Source: Papio anubis (Eukaryota > Chordata > Mammalia > Primates > Cercopithecidae). Taken from it: a stretch of 64,000 bases of DNA. Both the position numbers and the translations under genes were made by a program. The notes beneath the pieces are model-generated. The model did no database searches. It was not told the DNA's origin and worked only from the letters and a program-made list of their open reading frames with translations. Numbering within the stretch: position 1 is the stretch's first letter; each line of letters starts with the position of its first letter. Shown here piece after piece: positions 1 through 12,983 of this stretch. The stretch is from NCBI RefSeq assembly GCF_008728515.1, contig NC_044977.1, forward strand, positions 1,008,501-1,072,500, written 5' to 3'.

Positions 1-597
1 ATCCAGTAACAAAAGAAATTATGTTTCTACTTTCTGCAGAGAATCATGTAAACATAAAATCAATAATGTAATGAAAAAATATATGAGGTGGTAAATAGAG
101 AAGAATTGAGTTATATATTATTACTTTCATTTCTCAGACTTTCATTCTTTCTTATTCTTCATTTTTTTCTCTTATATGGTGCAAATTTAGCATTCATATT
201 GCATGGAACATAACAGAAGCTCAATAAATTATAAATTATTTAACATAATTAATTAAAATGAGGGAGAAGGAAAACCAGGAGGCAAACCTGAGAAGGAAAA
301 GAAAGAAAGAATGTTAAGAGGAAGAGCTTAGTCAATGTTGTCAAAACTCTCGACAGTTCTAATGGAATGGGGACTGAAGAAAGATTACAGGGTTTTGTAA
401 TTAGGAAAATACTAATGACTCAAGCAAGGGAAATGGAAAGGAAATGTGTTGAACAACCACATGAACAAGTGTGTGTACACTTACAGATGACTTCACATAC
501 AACAATATGAAAACAACATCAGCAGATTAGGGAGGAAGACCTCATACCAGAGTACCACTAGTTAAGGAGTAAATGAAGTTAGGAGATGAGAGGTCAT
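1..597. other. Unannotated AT-rich sequence
   Basis: No open frame of note and no repeat family I can name. A purine-rich stretch lies around 255-330 but is not a clean tandem repeat. Confidence 0.5.
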
Positions 598-716
598 TAG
601 TTTTCTAGAGCTGCCATAACAAAGTATTACAGACTGGATGACTGTAACAATAGGATTTTATTTTTTTCATAGCTTTGGAGGCTGAAAGTTCAAGACCAAG
701 GCATCGGCAGGGTAGG

Positions 717-1010
717 TTTCTTCTCCTCCTGTTACTTCTTTTTCCCCTTCTCCTCCTCCTCCTTCTTTTTCTTCTTCTTCTTCTCTTTCTTCCTTCCCTC
801 CTCCCTCCTCCTCTTCCCCCTCCTTCTCCTCCTCCTCCTCCTCCTCTTCCTCTTCTTCTTCTTCTTCCTCCTCTTCTTTTTTTCTTTTCTTCTTCTTCCT
901 CTTCCTCTTTCTTTTCTTCTGTCTCCCCTTCCTCCTCTCCTTCTTCTTCCTCTCCTTCTCCTTCTCCTACTACTTCTCCTCCTACTACTTCTTCTCTTTC
1001 TTCTTTTTCT
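717..1010. repeat. Polypyrimidine tract (TTC/TCC)n, ~290 bp
   Basis: Almost uninterrupted C/T on the plus strand, made of shuffled ttc, tcc and ctc blocks. It abuts the oligo-T end of the antisense AluJ that starts near 1011, so it most likely grew from that Alu's A-rich tail. Mirror-symmetric polypurine/polypyrimidine tracts of this kind can form triplex (H-) DNA and are length-variable; whether this one does is inference. The tract is open in one frame and translates to poly-Leu/Pro/Ser, which is not a gene. Confidence 0.9.
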
Positions 1011-1294
1011 TTTTGAGATAGGATCTCCTTATGCTACCCAGGCTGTAGTACAGTGGCACAAGCATAGCTCACTACAGTCTCCATCTCCTGGGCCCCTTAT
1101 CCTCCCACCTCAGCCTCCTGGGTAGCTGGGACCACAGGCACGCACCACCATGACCGGCTAATTTTTTCAGTTTTTAGTAACAATGTGTTCTCGCTGTGTT
1201 GCCCAGGCTGGTCTCAAATTCCTGGACTCAAGCAATCCTTCCACCTCAGCAGCCTAAAGTGCTGGGATTACAGGGTTTATCCACTACACCTGGC
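1011..1294 (-). mobile_element. AluJ-type SINE, antisense
   Basis: Complete dimeric Alu read in reverse: 'gagataggatctccttatg', 'cccaggctgtagtacagtg', the left/right arm A-rich linker region near 1160-1190, and 'aaagtgctgggattacagg' ending at 'ctggc'. Heavy divergence and lack of CpG fit the old AluJ group. It interrupts the MaLR LTR on both sides. Confidence 0.9.
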
Positions 1295-1370
1295 AAGAAT
1301 CAACCACTTTTGAGGCCTCCTTGGCTTGTAGATAGCCATCTTCTCCCAGTGTCTTCACAGGATCTTGAGT

Positions 1371-2408
1371 TTTAGCATAAACTTTTAAAAAATCTACTAA
1401 AAACTCAAATTTAAATAAATATTTTAAAAGGAAATAATTGGCTGTCCTCTTTTAAAAGTATAATATTTCAGCTTCAAAAGAATTTGTGCTATGAACAAAA
1501 TGCATATGTTCCCTCTGTCCTAATCAAGTATTCAACTTTAAACATGATTTATTGTATAGTTAATTTTAGCTTTTCCTGCCAGAAGACAAAGGATTCAGAT
1601 CAATTACCTTTTCTAATTCTACAAATGTTCTATAAAATGGTCCCTTGCCTTTCAAATTACATTAAAAATAAAAAGTGCACATGACTTTTAAAAGATTTAT
1701 CATTCCTTAAGTATATTTGAGGATTAATCTTTTTGCTATTAATTTTATTTATTAACAAGTTAAAGTAAAGCTGCATTTTGAGGGGAAATAGGCATCTACT
1801 ATACCAATATACCTCTATATCTATCTATTTATCTCTATCAACTGATTGATGGATCGATAGATCAATGTAGATATTTAAAAAGTGTAAAATAGTTACTGAA
1901 AACTTGAGTTACTATATTTCTTTCTCTATCTCTACTCCGGTTTCAGTGACTAATTTTACTCCAGGTTCTTTGATTGCAACAGCTGGTGTGATTTTCAGTT
2001 CTGTAACTCTTTAGCTATTATATATGAGCTGTAAAAGGCACATTGCAATAAGATGAAAGACTAGAATTTCATTCTAGATAATCCTAGAATGATACGGTTT
2101 TGAATCATTTCAGTTTTTTCCTCCCAGGTTGAAGGTGAGAAAACCATTTGTCTGTGTCCTTTTCCTTCTGAGCTGTTAGAAAATAATTTCGCAATAAAAA
2201 TCCAAGTGATCCCACCCAGTTCCACTTAGAATCTTGTCTCTGTTCCTGATTGTCACCCTTTTGTGTGTGCTGGAGCAACTTGATAAAGTGTATCATTTTA
2301 CACTTCTATGATAATTCTTCATATGTCGGAGGACAGCTATCAAATTTTCTTTGAATCTCCTCTGTATTTTCTGCAGACTTCCTCACTATCTCTGAGTAAC
2401 TCTCTTCT
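1371..2408. other. Unannotated; short degenerate ATCT/GATA patch
   Basis: AT-rich single-copy-looking DNA. At 1815-1875 there is a degenerate (ATCT)n run followed by GATA-type repeats in opposite sense, which gives weak hairpin potential. The small open frames here have no recognisable features. Confidence 0.4.
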
Positions 2409-2425
2409 AAAAATACTCAAAATAC

Positions 2426-2922
2426 TTTTTTTTAAAAATTATTTTTATTTTAAGTTCCTGGGTACATATGCAGGATGTTCAGGTTTGTTACACAGGTAAA
2501 TGTGTGTCATGGTGGTTTGCTGCACAGAACAAACCATCACCTAGGTATTAAGCCCAGCATGCATTAGCTATTTTTCCTAATGCCCTCCCTCCCACCACTC
2601 CCTCCTCTGACAAGCCCCAGTATGTGTTGTTCCTCCCCCTGTGTCCGTATGATCTTATTGTTCAGCTCCCACTAATGAGAACATGCAGCATTTGGTTTTC
2701 TGATCCTGTGTTAGTTTGCTGAGGATAATGGCTTACAAGTCCATCCATGTCCCTGCAAATGACATGATCTTGTTCCTTTTATGGCTGCATAGTATTCCAT
2801 GGTGTATATGTACCACATTTTCTTTATCCAGTCTGTCATTGATGGGCATTTGGGTTGATTTCATGTCTTTGCTATTGTGAATAGTGCTGCAATGAACATA
2901 TGCATGCATGTATCTTTGTAAT
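2426..2922 (-). mobile_element. L1 (L1PA/L1PB-like) 3' end, antisense, 5'-truncated
   Basis: About 500 bp of the L1 ORF2 end and 3' UTR in reverse. Hallmarks are the poly-T start with 'taagttcctgggtacatat', 'gctgcacagaacaaaccat', 'tatggctgcatagtattcc' and 'attgtgaatagtgctgcaa'. It is flanked by near-identical target-site duplications: 2409-2425 and 2923-2940 share 'aatactcaaa(a)tac'. The intact TSD shows a clean target-primed insertion, truncated at its 5' (right) end. Confidence 0.92.
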
Positions 2923-2940
2923 AAAAAAATACTCAAATAC

Positions 2941-5300
2941 ATTATGTCAAGTCCTTCTTAAAATTTCTGGTTGTTTTTATTTAGAAATATATGTAAAAGC
3001 AAACAACATCTGTTTTGTTTAGTTGAACAACAAAGTGATTTGCAGAGCAGTGTAAGCAAAATTTCATATGATAACCATTGATGATTAAGGAAATTTATGA
3101 CAATTTTCTTGTAAGTCTATTTTTTCTTAACATTGTTTAAGTGTAAAGGTATTTTTACTGACATATATACTTATCTACCATATAATTTTAACTGTATATT
3201 TTTAGCTTTATTTCTAAATAAACTGTATTTTTCATTTTAGAAATAAAACTAAAAATATCTGACCAAAGAAAAAGGAGGAAATTAGCGTTAATATCATGAC
3301 TTAGAGAAACTGATTTTGCACCTTGTCATGAATATGTGAATATGTGAATGAAACTGTATTTGAATGGCAGTTGAGTCTATTCAAAAATTAAAATATAGTT
3401 AAGAATTTTAAATTTAAAAATCACAGATTTTATTTCTTTCTTTAAATGATTGAGCTCTGCTGTTACAATTTTACTATTAATGAGCTAAAACATGACTAAA
3501 TCCTAGTAAATTTTTAAGTGTTACAGAAAATATACATTTGGTCCTTGTCAGTATTCTGTATAAAAGATTTGTCTGTATGTATTTTAAAAAATAGTTGAAT
3601 TCAAATAATTGGAATACTCAAACATATTTATATCTAGTTTTAATAAATTAAGCATGTATTCTTCCTCTGAAATTAGTTTATGGGTTTAAATTTAACCAGT
3701 GTAAATTTCATTTACTATTTGAATTTTGGGGGGAAGAATGAAAAACATTCTATAGATTTAGGGATTTTTTTTTGGAAACTTCATACCATATGATAACAGA
3801 AGAGAGTTAATGAACATAGTAAGATGAGCTAAACTCATCTACACAGGTTGCTAAGGGGACTAGTCCAAAAACATCTTGATTCTCCTATTCATGCCATTCA
3901 TTATTTTTCAAACCAGGCTGTATCTTTCAATCCACATAAATTTAAGGTGGCAGCATTTTTACTATACATCGTTGTTAGTAAATTAACAGAAGGTTCTATC
4001 ATTGAAGGTGAGGATATTGGGTTTTGTCCCCCTCTTCCTTTTAGTGGTTGATTGTTAATATGTATTAAATTATTATTTGTATAAAAATAAAGAAATCAAA
4101 ATAATAGAGAAAAGTAATGATTAATATTATATGTTTGATGTTGATAGTTATTACTAAGCCTAAAACTAAGAAAAAATCACAAAAAATGAATTGATTTGCC
4201 TTATATATAAAAATGCATATTGAAAGGTTAAAAACAACTGGTACTGTATATGTATGTATAATTCATAAAATATGCCTCATGTGTAAAGAGTTTTAAGGGT
4301 TGGTCAATAAAAATGTAAATGAAACATTAAAACATGGAACAACAACATATTTGGATTAACATAATTATTAATATGGAAGTGATTTAATTTAAATAGGACG
4401 TAAAGACAAAACAAGGGTGTACATTTTTCACTTATCTAATTGGTGTTGTATTTTTAAGTAAATCACCCAGCACTAATAAGGGCATGAGAAATAATGCTGG
4501 TAGAGTCATAAACTGTTACAACATTTTAAAAGTATCATAAACATGAGAAGTGTTTAAAGTGTACATATTCTTTAACCCAGCTATTCAAATTTTATGAATT
4601 TGTTTTAAGGAGACAATCACATGTATGCAAATATAAAACTATTAGGATATTCATTACATCGTGATTTATAATATTAAAAAGAAAAATTAAAGTTCAACCA
4701 TATTATGGCTAAATATATTTTGACTTATCTTTCTCACAATAAAATATTTATGATATGTTAAAAATAATGCTATAATGGTAGAATATTTAATGGCAAATAT
4801 ATTGGACTGTATTGTTAAATGAAAAGACAAGACATAAAATGTATAGTATGATATATTTTTTGTAAAAATTATATATAGAGAGATTCAAATACTGAAATAC
4901 TATGCTAATAAATGTAATCTTTCAATGCTTAGATTATATATCATTCTATTTTTATTTTCTGAATAATCAAAAATTATGATGCATTATTTTTGTAATAATT
5001 TCTTTAGAAAGAAATAATTTTTCCAAATATATATGTATACCACTACAATACAATTGTACCATAAAGTCATCTCAACTCACAGTTTACTCAGATGAGACTC
5101 AAGGTAAGCATTCTTAAACTGTAGTTTGCATCCTGCTACAGGACATGAAATTATTATTTTTTTATTGGTAGATAAAATAGGAGAAAATAATTAAAAGATA
5201 TGAGAGAGCTTTCCTTGCTGTTCCTGTTCTCACCTGCTCATGATCTAGGGAGTGAGTTAGCTACACCATATAAAGTCCTTATTTGAGTAGAATTTATCAA
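2941..5300. other. Unannotated AT-rich DNA
   Basis: About 2.4 kb with no repeat or gene I can support. It includes many A/T runs and a short (TA)n patch near 4868-4880. Open frames such as 3848-4051 look like chance. Confidence 0.4.
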
Positions 5301-5304
5301 GAAA

Positions 5305-5425
5305 GAAGACAGAGGTGGGCCTTCCAGGAAGAAGCTACAATTTGAGCAAAGGCATGGAGTTCAAAATTTAAAAATGATAATGAAAGAATATATTTTAGAT
5401 CAATGGGTATACAAGTATCAATGGC
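5305..5425 (-). mobile_element. Possible L2 fragment, antisense
   Basis: The stretch 'gggccttccaggaagaagc' followed by 'gagcaaaggcatggagttc' resembles the reverse complement of the L2 3' region (fuller matches occur at 57640-58020). Too degenerate for certainty. Confidence 0.35.
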
Positions 5426-8320
5426 AGGGCATAGGTCAAAATATGTGCCATGGAAAGATGTTTGTATTTTCTACTATGGACAATGATGTAGCATCAAAAA
5501 TGTGTACTGAGACCGTGGGTGATTGGCAGTCTCTTGATAAGGGATAGGTAGGGTCAGGTTTAAGATGGCACGTCCCTGGGGACATGGCCAAGACAGTCCT
5601 TTGTGATACAGTTTTTCTCTAGATTAGTCTGGAAGTGTTTAAGTTTGAGAGGTGTTAGGTAAGGACTAAGGTTAAAGCAGTCTCAGTATTCATCCTTAAT
5701 GAATTAGAATCACATTACAGAAAATGTGATCCCCAAAGAGACCAGTCCCATAAGAGCTTCACAGGTTTGCTGTGTTTCCTTTGGAGGTTCCGTGTTACTG
5801 AAGTGTTTGAGGAAAAGTGGCTTAGAGAAAATTAAACATGTTTCTTTACTAAAGGGTGCATTAAAGAGTTGAATATGCTAATTTGCACTCTGGCTCTTTA
5901 AGGGAATATGGTATGCAGCATTAAAAAAACCTTCTAAGGCTTTAGGGACGTTTTCGTATTTTTTGTTTCTAAGTAGCATATGATAGGATTGTGATTACAC
6001 AGAACATCTTTTGCAAAATGCTTAGAATGCGAAATTTAGAAAATTCAATATTGCTCAATGAAGAATTCATACTAGGACCCAATTAAACAAATATATTAAT
6101 GTTTGTCATTTGGATGTCAATTCAAAAGAATTAAGTAAGACATTTCTGATATTTTTAAAGGTATATGTAGCACATACGTACACACAAATCATTTCAGTTG
6201 TTCCTTAAATGTCTTGTCAAAGACTTAAATAGACAGAGAAGCACTGTGCTGAAGTTAGGTGTAAAGCCATTTGGGAAGACATGTCAGAAAAAGAGAAGAA
6301 AATATAAGCACATAATTATTTCCATTTATTTTAAATTATTTTGTTATTATTCATCAATTACCTCCAAGAAAATGGCGATTGGAGCAAGAAAAAATAAAGT
6401 TCTAAAATATTTTAAATCAATTTTTGTTGATTTCCTGATTTCATTTATAGAGCTATAATTTTAAACTTATATGATGTTTTATTATTTTTAATATGCCTCT
6501 ATTATACAGTTAGAAAATAATGATTCAATAATGTATGAATCCAATAAAGTTATACTTTTATTTCAGACTACAAATATACATCCACAATATGCTTCCTCAG
6601 TTTTTCTTTGTTAACAGATGAATTTTGTCAAAGGCTGATTTTGGCAAAATCTCTCTGTCAAGTGGAAGATTGAGCGTTTTCTGAAACAATTTCTTCAAAG
6701 GAAACAAAAAATGAGATTTAAGTATTTGATACTTCACATGCAATTTATAGCAAATATGGCAGGTCACATACTGAAAAAGAGTTAAAAGAGAGATCATTGC
6801 TATTTAAAAGGACAGAGCTCTCCAATATTTTCTGTTCTCATATTTTAACTTTTTTCATTAAAATTTCCCCTGTCTCAATTATACGACAGTAACCAGTAGG
6901 GGCTGCTCTTAGCATTACAGGCAAAGTAATTTCTCTGGAGTTGACATTTTCAGTCCTACCTCTCAATATGACTGAAACAAATTAGCTTGATGAACATTTT
7001 ATGGCAAAACTGTTGCCCTTTTCTTTGTCCAGTTAAATATTATTTTTAATTCCTTGCCTTTATGCTTTGTTTTTAAGCATCCAATATATAAAACCTATAT
7101 AAATCAGTGAAAATAATACTACCTCCTAGTAATCTTTGTAAAAATTTTTATTGGTATAGATATAATAAAGGAAAGACAAATTAGAGACTATATATTCAAA
7201 AGATAAACTGCATGTCTAATAGAAATAGCAGGATGGAGAAAGAAAATCTACTTTCATTAATAGTTGTGATTTCAAACAGGAGCTGGCTTTCCTTTTGGGC
7301 AGTTCAGAATAATATACTAAGTAAAAATTAAAAAAAAAAAATATTTTCTTTCTAGGCCATTAGAGAAATTAGAATATAAGACTGGTTCTGTCAAATAGCT
7401 TTTGAGGGTGTACTTCGAAAGACACGAACTGTTCTGCGTATTAGTATCTGGACAGAAGTGGCGTTATCTGTCAAAGGTTAACAGCAGCATATACATTATA
7501 GCTGCAACACTGAAGCGGTGGGACAGCATCACCCCTTCATAATTCCTAAATTGCACTGTGATTTCCCCAGTCTTGCTGCTCCTCTGTGTTTTATTTATGT
7601 TCTAGTGTGCCTGGAGAAGCTCCAAAGAGTTGAATAAATCACCTGCCTTATGATGTTTAAGTATCATAACTAAGAAAGTCTGATTACTTGTGATAATACT
7701 GCTTCTTTTATTATTTCCAATTAAGAAATATACTGCTAGCCAGATATTATTAGGACTATCCAAGTGCTTGAATCATGTTTTGGATAAGACATCCCTCTCA
7801 ATAACTTGTGCATAGACACCTCAAGGTCATTGCTAATAACATATTTGAGATAGCTGAATTTGAGACTCATTATTAATTAGGAAGTTTGGTACTGTGTCAT
7901 TACACATAGGGATTTAAGTATCAGCTTGTGGCACTATTGTGTGACAGGAGGGTTGGAAAATTCCAAATTAATTTAGGAATTTTAAAATCTAACGAAGAAA
8001 ATATCAGGCCTAAATGTATTCAGTGTGAATTCTATACAACTAGTCACCTTTAAGTGAAAAAAGACACAAGCTATTTAGGTATTCACATTAGATACATTTT
8101 GTCTCTAATAATCTACCTATACATTATAAACTTTTTCTCTACTCTTGTTAAATTCATCCATGCAGTAACTAAACAAGTTCTGTAATTAGCCCTCAATTTT
8201 GTTTATTAGAAATAATTTATTCATCTTTTTCTTTTGTACTCAGATTATTGATTAAATGAATTTTCCTATGAAATAAATTCTAATACATATTAAAATCTAT
8301 TTATTTTGGTGTGCAGCGTA
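5426..8320. other. Unannotated DNA
   Basis: No gene or repeat family recognised. Slightly more complex, less AT-monotonous stretches lie at 5500-5930 and 7390-7640; the latter has no splice-bounded open frame that I can identify. A 7-10 base A run lies near 7331. Confidence 0.4.
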
Positions 8321-8324
8321 TATT

Positions 8325-8620
8325 CTGTCATTCACTGAACATTTACCAAACAGTTTTCATGAGACAAGTACTTTCTAGATTCTAGATGTGCTAGTTCACA
8401 TTAACTCATTCTGCATCTTTGGATTATCAGATCTTGTAGTATTATAAAAACAGTAAGTGCTAAGAGACACCTACCCCAGAGTGAGGAGTAGTAACCACGG
8501 TAACTGGGGGAGCTACATCATAAATTAATTTCCAAACTGTATCCTGGGAAAGGTCATATATGAAGATTTTTGCTAGCAAGTTTAGGAGGAAGAAAGAGAT
8601 GCTTAAAGCGTGAAGCAGAG
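8325..8620 (-). mobile_element. Possible L2 LINE remnant, antisense
   Basis: Begins with 'cattcactgaacatttacc' and later 'aacagtaagtgctaagaga' and 'gggggagctacat', in the order expected for a reversed L2 3' end. Divergence is high; an ancient MIR is the alternative for the left part. Confidence 0.4.
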
Positions 8621-8639
8621 TTTTAAAACTAGCTAACCT

Positions 8640-10115
8640 TCAAGGCAATCCACCTGTTCCTGTCTTGATTCCACTCTCATCTCAACTTCTACAGTCCAAA
8701 GATTTTTGTTCTCATGGTGACACCTCCAATAAACTCAACTTCCTTGTTGTAATGGACAATATCTTTTTTCAATTTTGTACATAAAGCATTTGTAATAATA
8801 ATTGCTGTAAAGTTGTCCTCAATCGGTAAATAATTAGTGAATTTGATTTTTGTTTTGTCCATGGGTTAATATTTGTACTTTATCTCTAAATTATGTTTAG
8901 GAAATAGTTTTTCCTCTTTGAATTTGCCTTAGTTGGGTCTGCAGTCTCAAAGCTTGTAATATAAAAACTCCCTAATCCAACCATTGTATCCCTTCCTTTA
9001 GACACATGATCACCATCAGGAGATACTCCCCTGCTCACCTAATGGTATGAGAAGTAAAAAAGCTATTAAAAACCCTTGAGAATTTCTATAATTTTTAATA
9101 CTCTATGTGTGATATCAATTTTTAATTAGCTTTGAGTATGTGGCAATTTTAATTCTTGTAATAATGCAATATTCACCTAGTAGTCTTAGGCTTTATATTA
9201 TAAAAATATAAGTTGGATTTTCATGGTCTATTGGCCAAGTTCAAGAAAAAACTCTTGACACAATCAAATATGTTACAGGGTTATTTTTACTCTTCGAATA
9301 TGTTTCTGCCTACAAAATGTAAAGATTCCCAATTACCAATATGAGAAATAAGAGAAATCGTGGAAAATAATTATAAACTTAATAAACCATTGTAGAATAT
9401 TTACAAAACATTTTTACAGGAGATGAAATGTAGTAATGGATTGTTTTATAGTTTGGTCCTTTTCTGAAATTGGGAATTTTAAAAAGTGACCTAGAATAAA
9501 GTATGTCTATTCTTGTAACTCCAAACATTCCATTGCAGTGAGATTAACATGAATTTGGGGTGAAAAAGTAGTATATACTTTCAAATGACCAATGAAAATA
9601 CAGTTTACCTTTCAATAGTCTTATGATTATGTTATGTAAAGAGATTTGGAAAATCAAAAGGAAAATATGCAGTAGACGTAGTTATTACAATTTCCAAATA
9701 GCTTCCATGAACCAGATGATCCATCAGAGTTAACATGGTTCTTTACTTTTAATTATCTATTTTTCTTAGTGTATTTTCTAACTGGATAGTGGCTGGGAAT
9801 ACTGCACCTAAGACCACATGCTATGTCAATCTGTTCCCAGGAGGATTTAAAACCCGTTTTGATTGTAAGCAAGTCTGTCTACAGGAAGATACAGCCTGCC
9901 TTCCAGAGCCATAGGGCTTTGTCAAAGGAAGTAGGGATTCTTATGAAGTTCTTTAAATTGCAACAGCAGCATGTTATTTATAAACATCAAACACATTCAG
10001 ATATGGAGGAAGACTGTGAAGGAATTATTATTGATAAATAAATAAGAGAGAGCTGGGCACATAAGCTGTTTGGCCCAATCCCATTGATGTCCAAAGGCCT
10101 TGGAGATTACAGTTG
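8640..10115. other. Unannotated; contains a 72-codon open frame
   Basis: No repeat recognised. A plus-strand frame at 9823-10041 lies in a relatively balanced-composition stretch (9790-10110) but has no domain, no Kozak context I would trust and no clear splice sites. I do not call it a gene. Confidence 0.35.
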
Positions 10116-10129
10116 CTAACCCTTGGTTG

Positions 10130-10385
10130 CAATTCTTTATATATTTATAGCACTTTGGATTTTGCAGTCTGTTTAAGGTATTTATTTACCCGATTTTATG
10201 CATATACCAGCTTAGTAAGCAAGATAGATATTAATAGTTGTCTCAATTTTGCAGAGAAGAAAATGGAGATAGAGGTTACATATAATTTGGGTTTACATAA
10301 GAAGTAAATAGAACAGTCAGTCAGGACTACATTTCAGGTCTTACAGTTCTAATCTTAGTGTCCTTGGCCTCTTGGTCTGTAAAAG
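10130..10385 (+). mobile_element. MIR SINE
   Basis: Ancient tRNA-derived SINE. Recognisable order: 'tatagcactttgga', 'ttgtctcaattttgcagag', 'aagaaaatggagatagagg' and 'caggactacatttcaggtc'. These match the MIR core (counts, 'lower limit of Cart' type words aside, by the Cccattttacaga-like block) and the 'patient-history' order of its 3' half on the plus strand. Boundaries are approximate. Confidence 0.6.
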
Positions 10386-10389
10386 GCAA

Positions 10390-12190
10390 TTACATGATGC
10401 CCAGAGGTACTGAACTTTTAGGCTGTACATCCAAACTAAAGAGAGGAACGCCTTAGGTGGAACAAAAAGAAGTGTATATGTCACTTAAGATCTTTCGTTG
10501 TGCTATGCCTCTTCCATGTTTGAGTTACAGGGTTTTTGTGTGGTCACTAAGTAAAGAAAACAAGGGGAGGAGTTGATGCTTGAGAGGTGGGGTTGGTGGC
10601 CCTGACCTGACTTGGACTTCTGAGAAATACCGCAATGTTAGGAATAATCAATTTTGATCTTACGACTGCAGCATCCCTAATAGATGAAGAGTGATTTGTT
10701 ATTTTTTAAAGTCTATGTTGTTTCAAACCAGCTAGAACATTGCTTTGTTAATCAAATAAACTGTTATTTGTTTCTGAAACAGTGGGGGAGGGAAAATATA
10801 AACATAATAACTGATAATGTCATAATTACACAAATGAGTTTTTCATACTCCTCCAGAGAGACTGAGCCTTCTAAACCATAGAGTTCACTCAGAAGAGGTG
10901 AGGAAGAGGAAATTAGGTCTAAAACTTGAGTCACCAGCATCCCTAGGGAAATTTTCATCTCTTTAGTAAGGATTCAGGAACAATATTTTTCCTAAAAGGC
11001 ACAATTTGTAAAAGTAAACAATAACGTGACTTTAAGGGAGAACCAGAGCCTCTAGTAAAGTTCTGGGAGACCACAGTGTCTCCAGCATTTTGCATAATGT
11101 GTGGCACAGGTTAAATGTTCAATAGTTAATTATTAAAATCAAAATATATACTCTAATATTTCATTAAAGGCAGTTTAGCAAAGACAAGGCATAACTCGAC
11201 ACAAAAGCAAAAAAAAAATTAATTATCTGTTGTGGAAACATCTAAAACGCATTGACAAGGAAAATGGAAAATAGGTCATTTTGTTCCATGGGAAAAAAAA
11301 ATACTACCCATTCCTGCAGCACTTTTTACATTTAATACCTTCCTTTGAAAGTCATTATCCCTCCTGTTGAACGAAGACTACTGGGAAAAGATCATAAAGA
11401 CTAGATGAGCCTCTTGCCTGTACTAAAACAGAGGAATTTTCTTCAGAGCCAAGGAAGCCGACCAGGAGGGTGAGGGATCTGGCTCCATGGAGCTTCATGC
11501 ACAGGGTGTGAGGTCTGTAAAAGTGTAATCTCAGGTTTTGTCCCTAACTACCTTATCTCTCACTGATCTTTACAACTCTCTTCAAATAAGTGCCCTTGAA
11601 ATCTCTAGTGCTTTAAAAGATCAGGCAATGTTTCTGATCCTTCGGAAATTTCCCAAGGAGCTGAAATTTTACTACCTGTTTTTTGAGGATTGCACCAACC
11701 CATCACCTTCTCATCAGCTGTAATGGTTATCCCACCTCTCTGTTGGGAAAATGAAACTTCTGTGATCAAAGCTGATATACAGACATATGGTTGATAGGAA
11801 TCTTCACACAATAGACCATCATGTCTGCTGCTGGCAGACATTATTGTCCACTGGTGTTTATTTTCAATGTTAAAGAAATAAAGATCACACCAAGGAATTA
11901 TAGTGGGAAGGGCTTTGGTTATATAAATACATGGTCTTTGTTTCTAATAAAAGAGAATGGTATGTATATGTATGAATGATAGATGTATACAACACTGCCC
12001 ACCTCACATACATGGAATTTTGTCCTGAATTTTGCTGTGTGTCTGAAGGACAGTGTAGACATTGTTTTAAAATAGATGTCACGTCAACATAGTTTGGTAT
12101 CTTTTGAGCTATCCTTTAAGGCAATTATTGACTAAACATATTGTAGCATGAAAATATATTTACTTTTTCCAATCTCCACCATGTTAGAAC
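10390..12190. other. Unannotated; short MIR/L2-like 3' end at ~11085-11130
   Basis: Mostly unclassified. At 11085-11130 'ataatgtgtggcacaggtt' then 'aatgttcaatagtta' resembles the common MIR/L2 3' terminus. Balanced composition at 11380-11720 but no convincing exon. Confidence 0.35.
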
Positions 12191-12194
12191 TGGA

Positions 12195-12355
12195 GCGAAA
12201 CTTAAATGAAAAGTCAAATTTTCTCATTTTGCAAATGAAGGAAGTGAGGCACAGGTAGGTTGAGTGCTGAGGCCAAAGCTAATATAAAGAAAAATTATAA
12301 CTGGAAGTCATCTTTAATTTCTAGTCTTATGCTTTTTCCCTCCACCCAGACCCGG
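12195..12355 (+). mobile_element. MIR SINE
   Basis: 'tctcattttgcaaatgaag', then 'gaagtgaggcacaggtagg' and 'ggccaaagctaatat' follow the MIR core and downstream block in order. Confidence 0.65.
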
Positions 12356-12594
12356 TGCCTAAAATCGAATCAAGTGTACAACTCTCGGGTTTGGCTGCAT
12401 AATTTAACTGTCAGAATTTAAACAATACAAACTCCAAATATTGTTTGACAACAATTTCAGTGTGTTCTTCCTTATAACACTACATCTCTTAAACCATTAA
12501 TTATTATAATGATGCAGATTTTTTTAGGGTACCTAAAAATTTTGGGAGTGACAGACTTAAACATACATTAATATATATAGAAGGTCGGCGATAT

Positions 12595-12645
12595 GACACA
12601 ATGTCTAGCACATAGTTGGAACGCCGTAAAAGTGAGTCAAGTAAA
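12595..12645 (+). mobile_element. Possible MIR/L2 3' end
   Basis: 'acaatgtctagcacatagt' then 'aacgccgtaaaagtgagt' resembles the 'gcctggcacatagtaggcg' terminus shared by MIR and L2. Only about 50 bp. Confidence 0.35.
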
Positions 12646-12784
12646 TATATTCTTGATACAGAAACATGGAAGGGATCAAGTATTTGACCAAACATAAAAA
12701 GTAACTGAAATTTCAGAAACGTTTCTCTCCTGGGATTAAGAGTCTCTATAGGATGTTTTGTATTTGAGCTTGTATGTGTTACAA

Positions 12785-12935
12785 AATATCAGGGGGTATT
12801 AGAAAGTGACTAACTTGCCTAGGGGTTAAGAAACCTGGGTTCTAGTTGATCTTCTTGTGACTAGCCATGAAACTTCTGTTATTTGCTGTAACTTCCTAAG
12901 TTGTAAAATAAGACATTTGGAACCAGTGGGTTCCC
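12785..12935 (+). mobile_element. MIR SINE, 5' half
   Basis: 'ggttaagaaacctgggttc', 'ctagttgatcttcttgtga' and 'gttgtaaaataagacattt' follow the MIR 5' half: pol III promoter region, then the 'cctgggttc' block, then the 'gtaaaatg' block. Confidence 0.55.
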
Positions 12936-12983
12936 AGGTGCTTTTCACAGCAGTGACCCCATGATTCACTTGACTTAGGCCCT

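Larger units (their letters stand above)
598..1370 (-). mobile_element. Antisense MaLR (MLT1-type) LTR, split by AluJ
   Basis: Two pieces of one old LTR are visible. The left piece (598-~716) reads as the reverse complement of the conserved MLT1 3' end: 'gctgccataacaaagtatt', 'cagactggatgactg', then 'aagttcaagaccaaggc'. The right piece (~1296-1370) resumes with 'gaggcctccttggcttgta' and 'cccagtgtcttcaca', which follow in the same LTR family. Between them sits an AluJ with its expanded tail. No internal retroviral sequence or partner LTR was seen. Exact subfamily is uncertain (MLT1 versus a related MaLR). Confidence 0.7.

Noticed and set aside
675..1016. 113-codon open frame with poly-Leu/Pro/Ser
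   Set aside because: It is the translation of a polypyrimidine simple repeat attached to an antisense AluJ.
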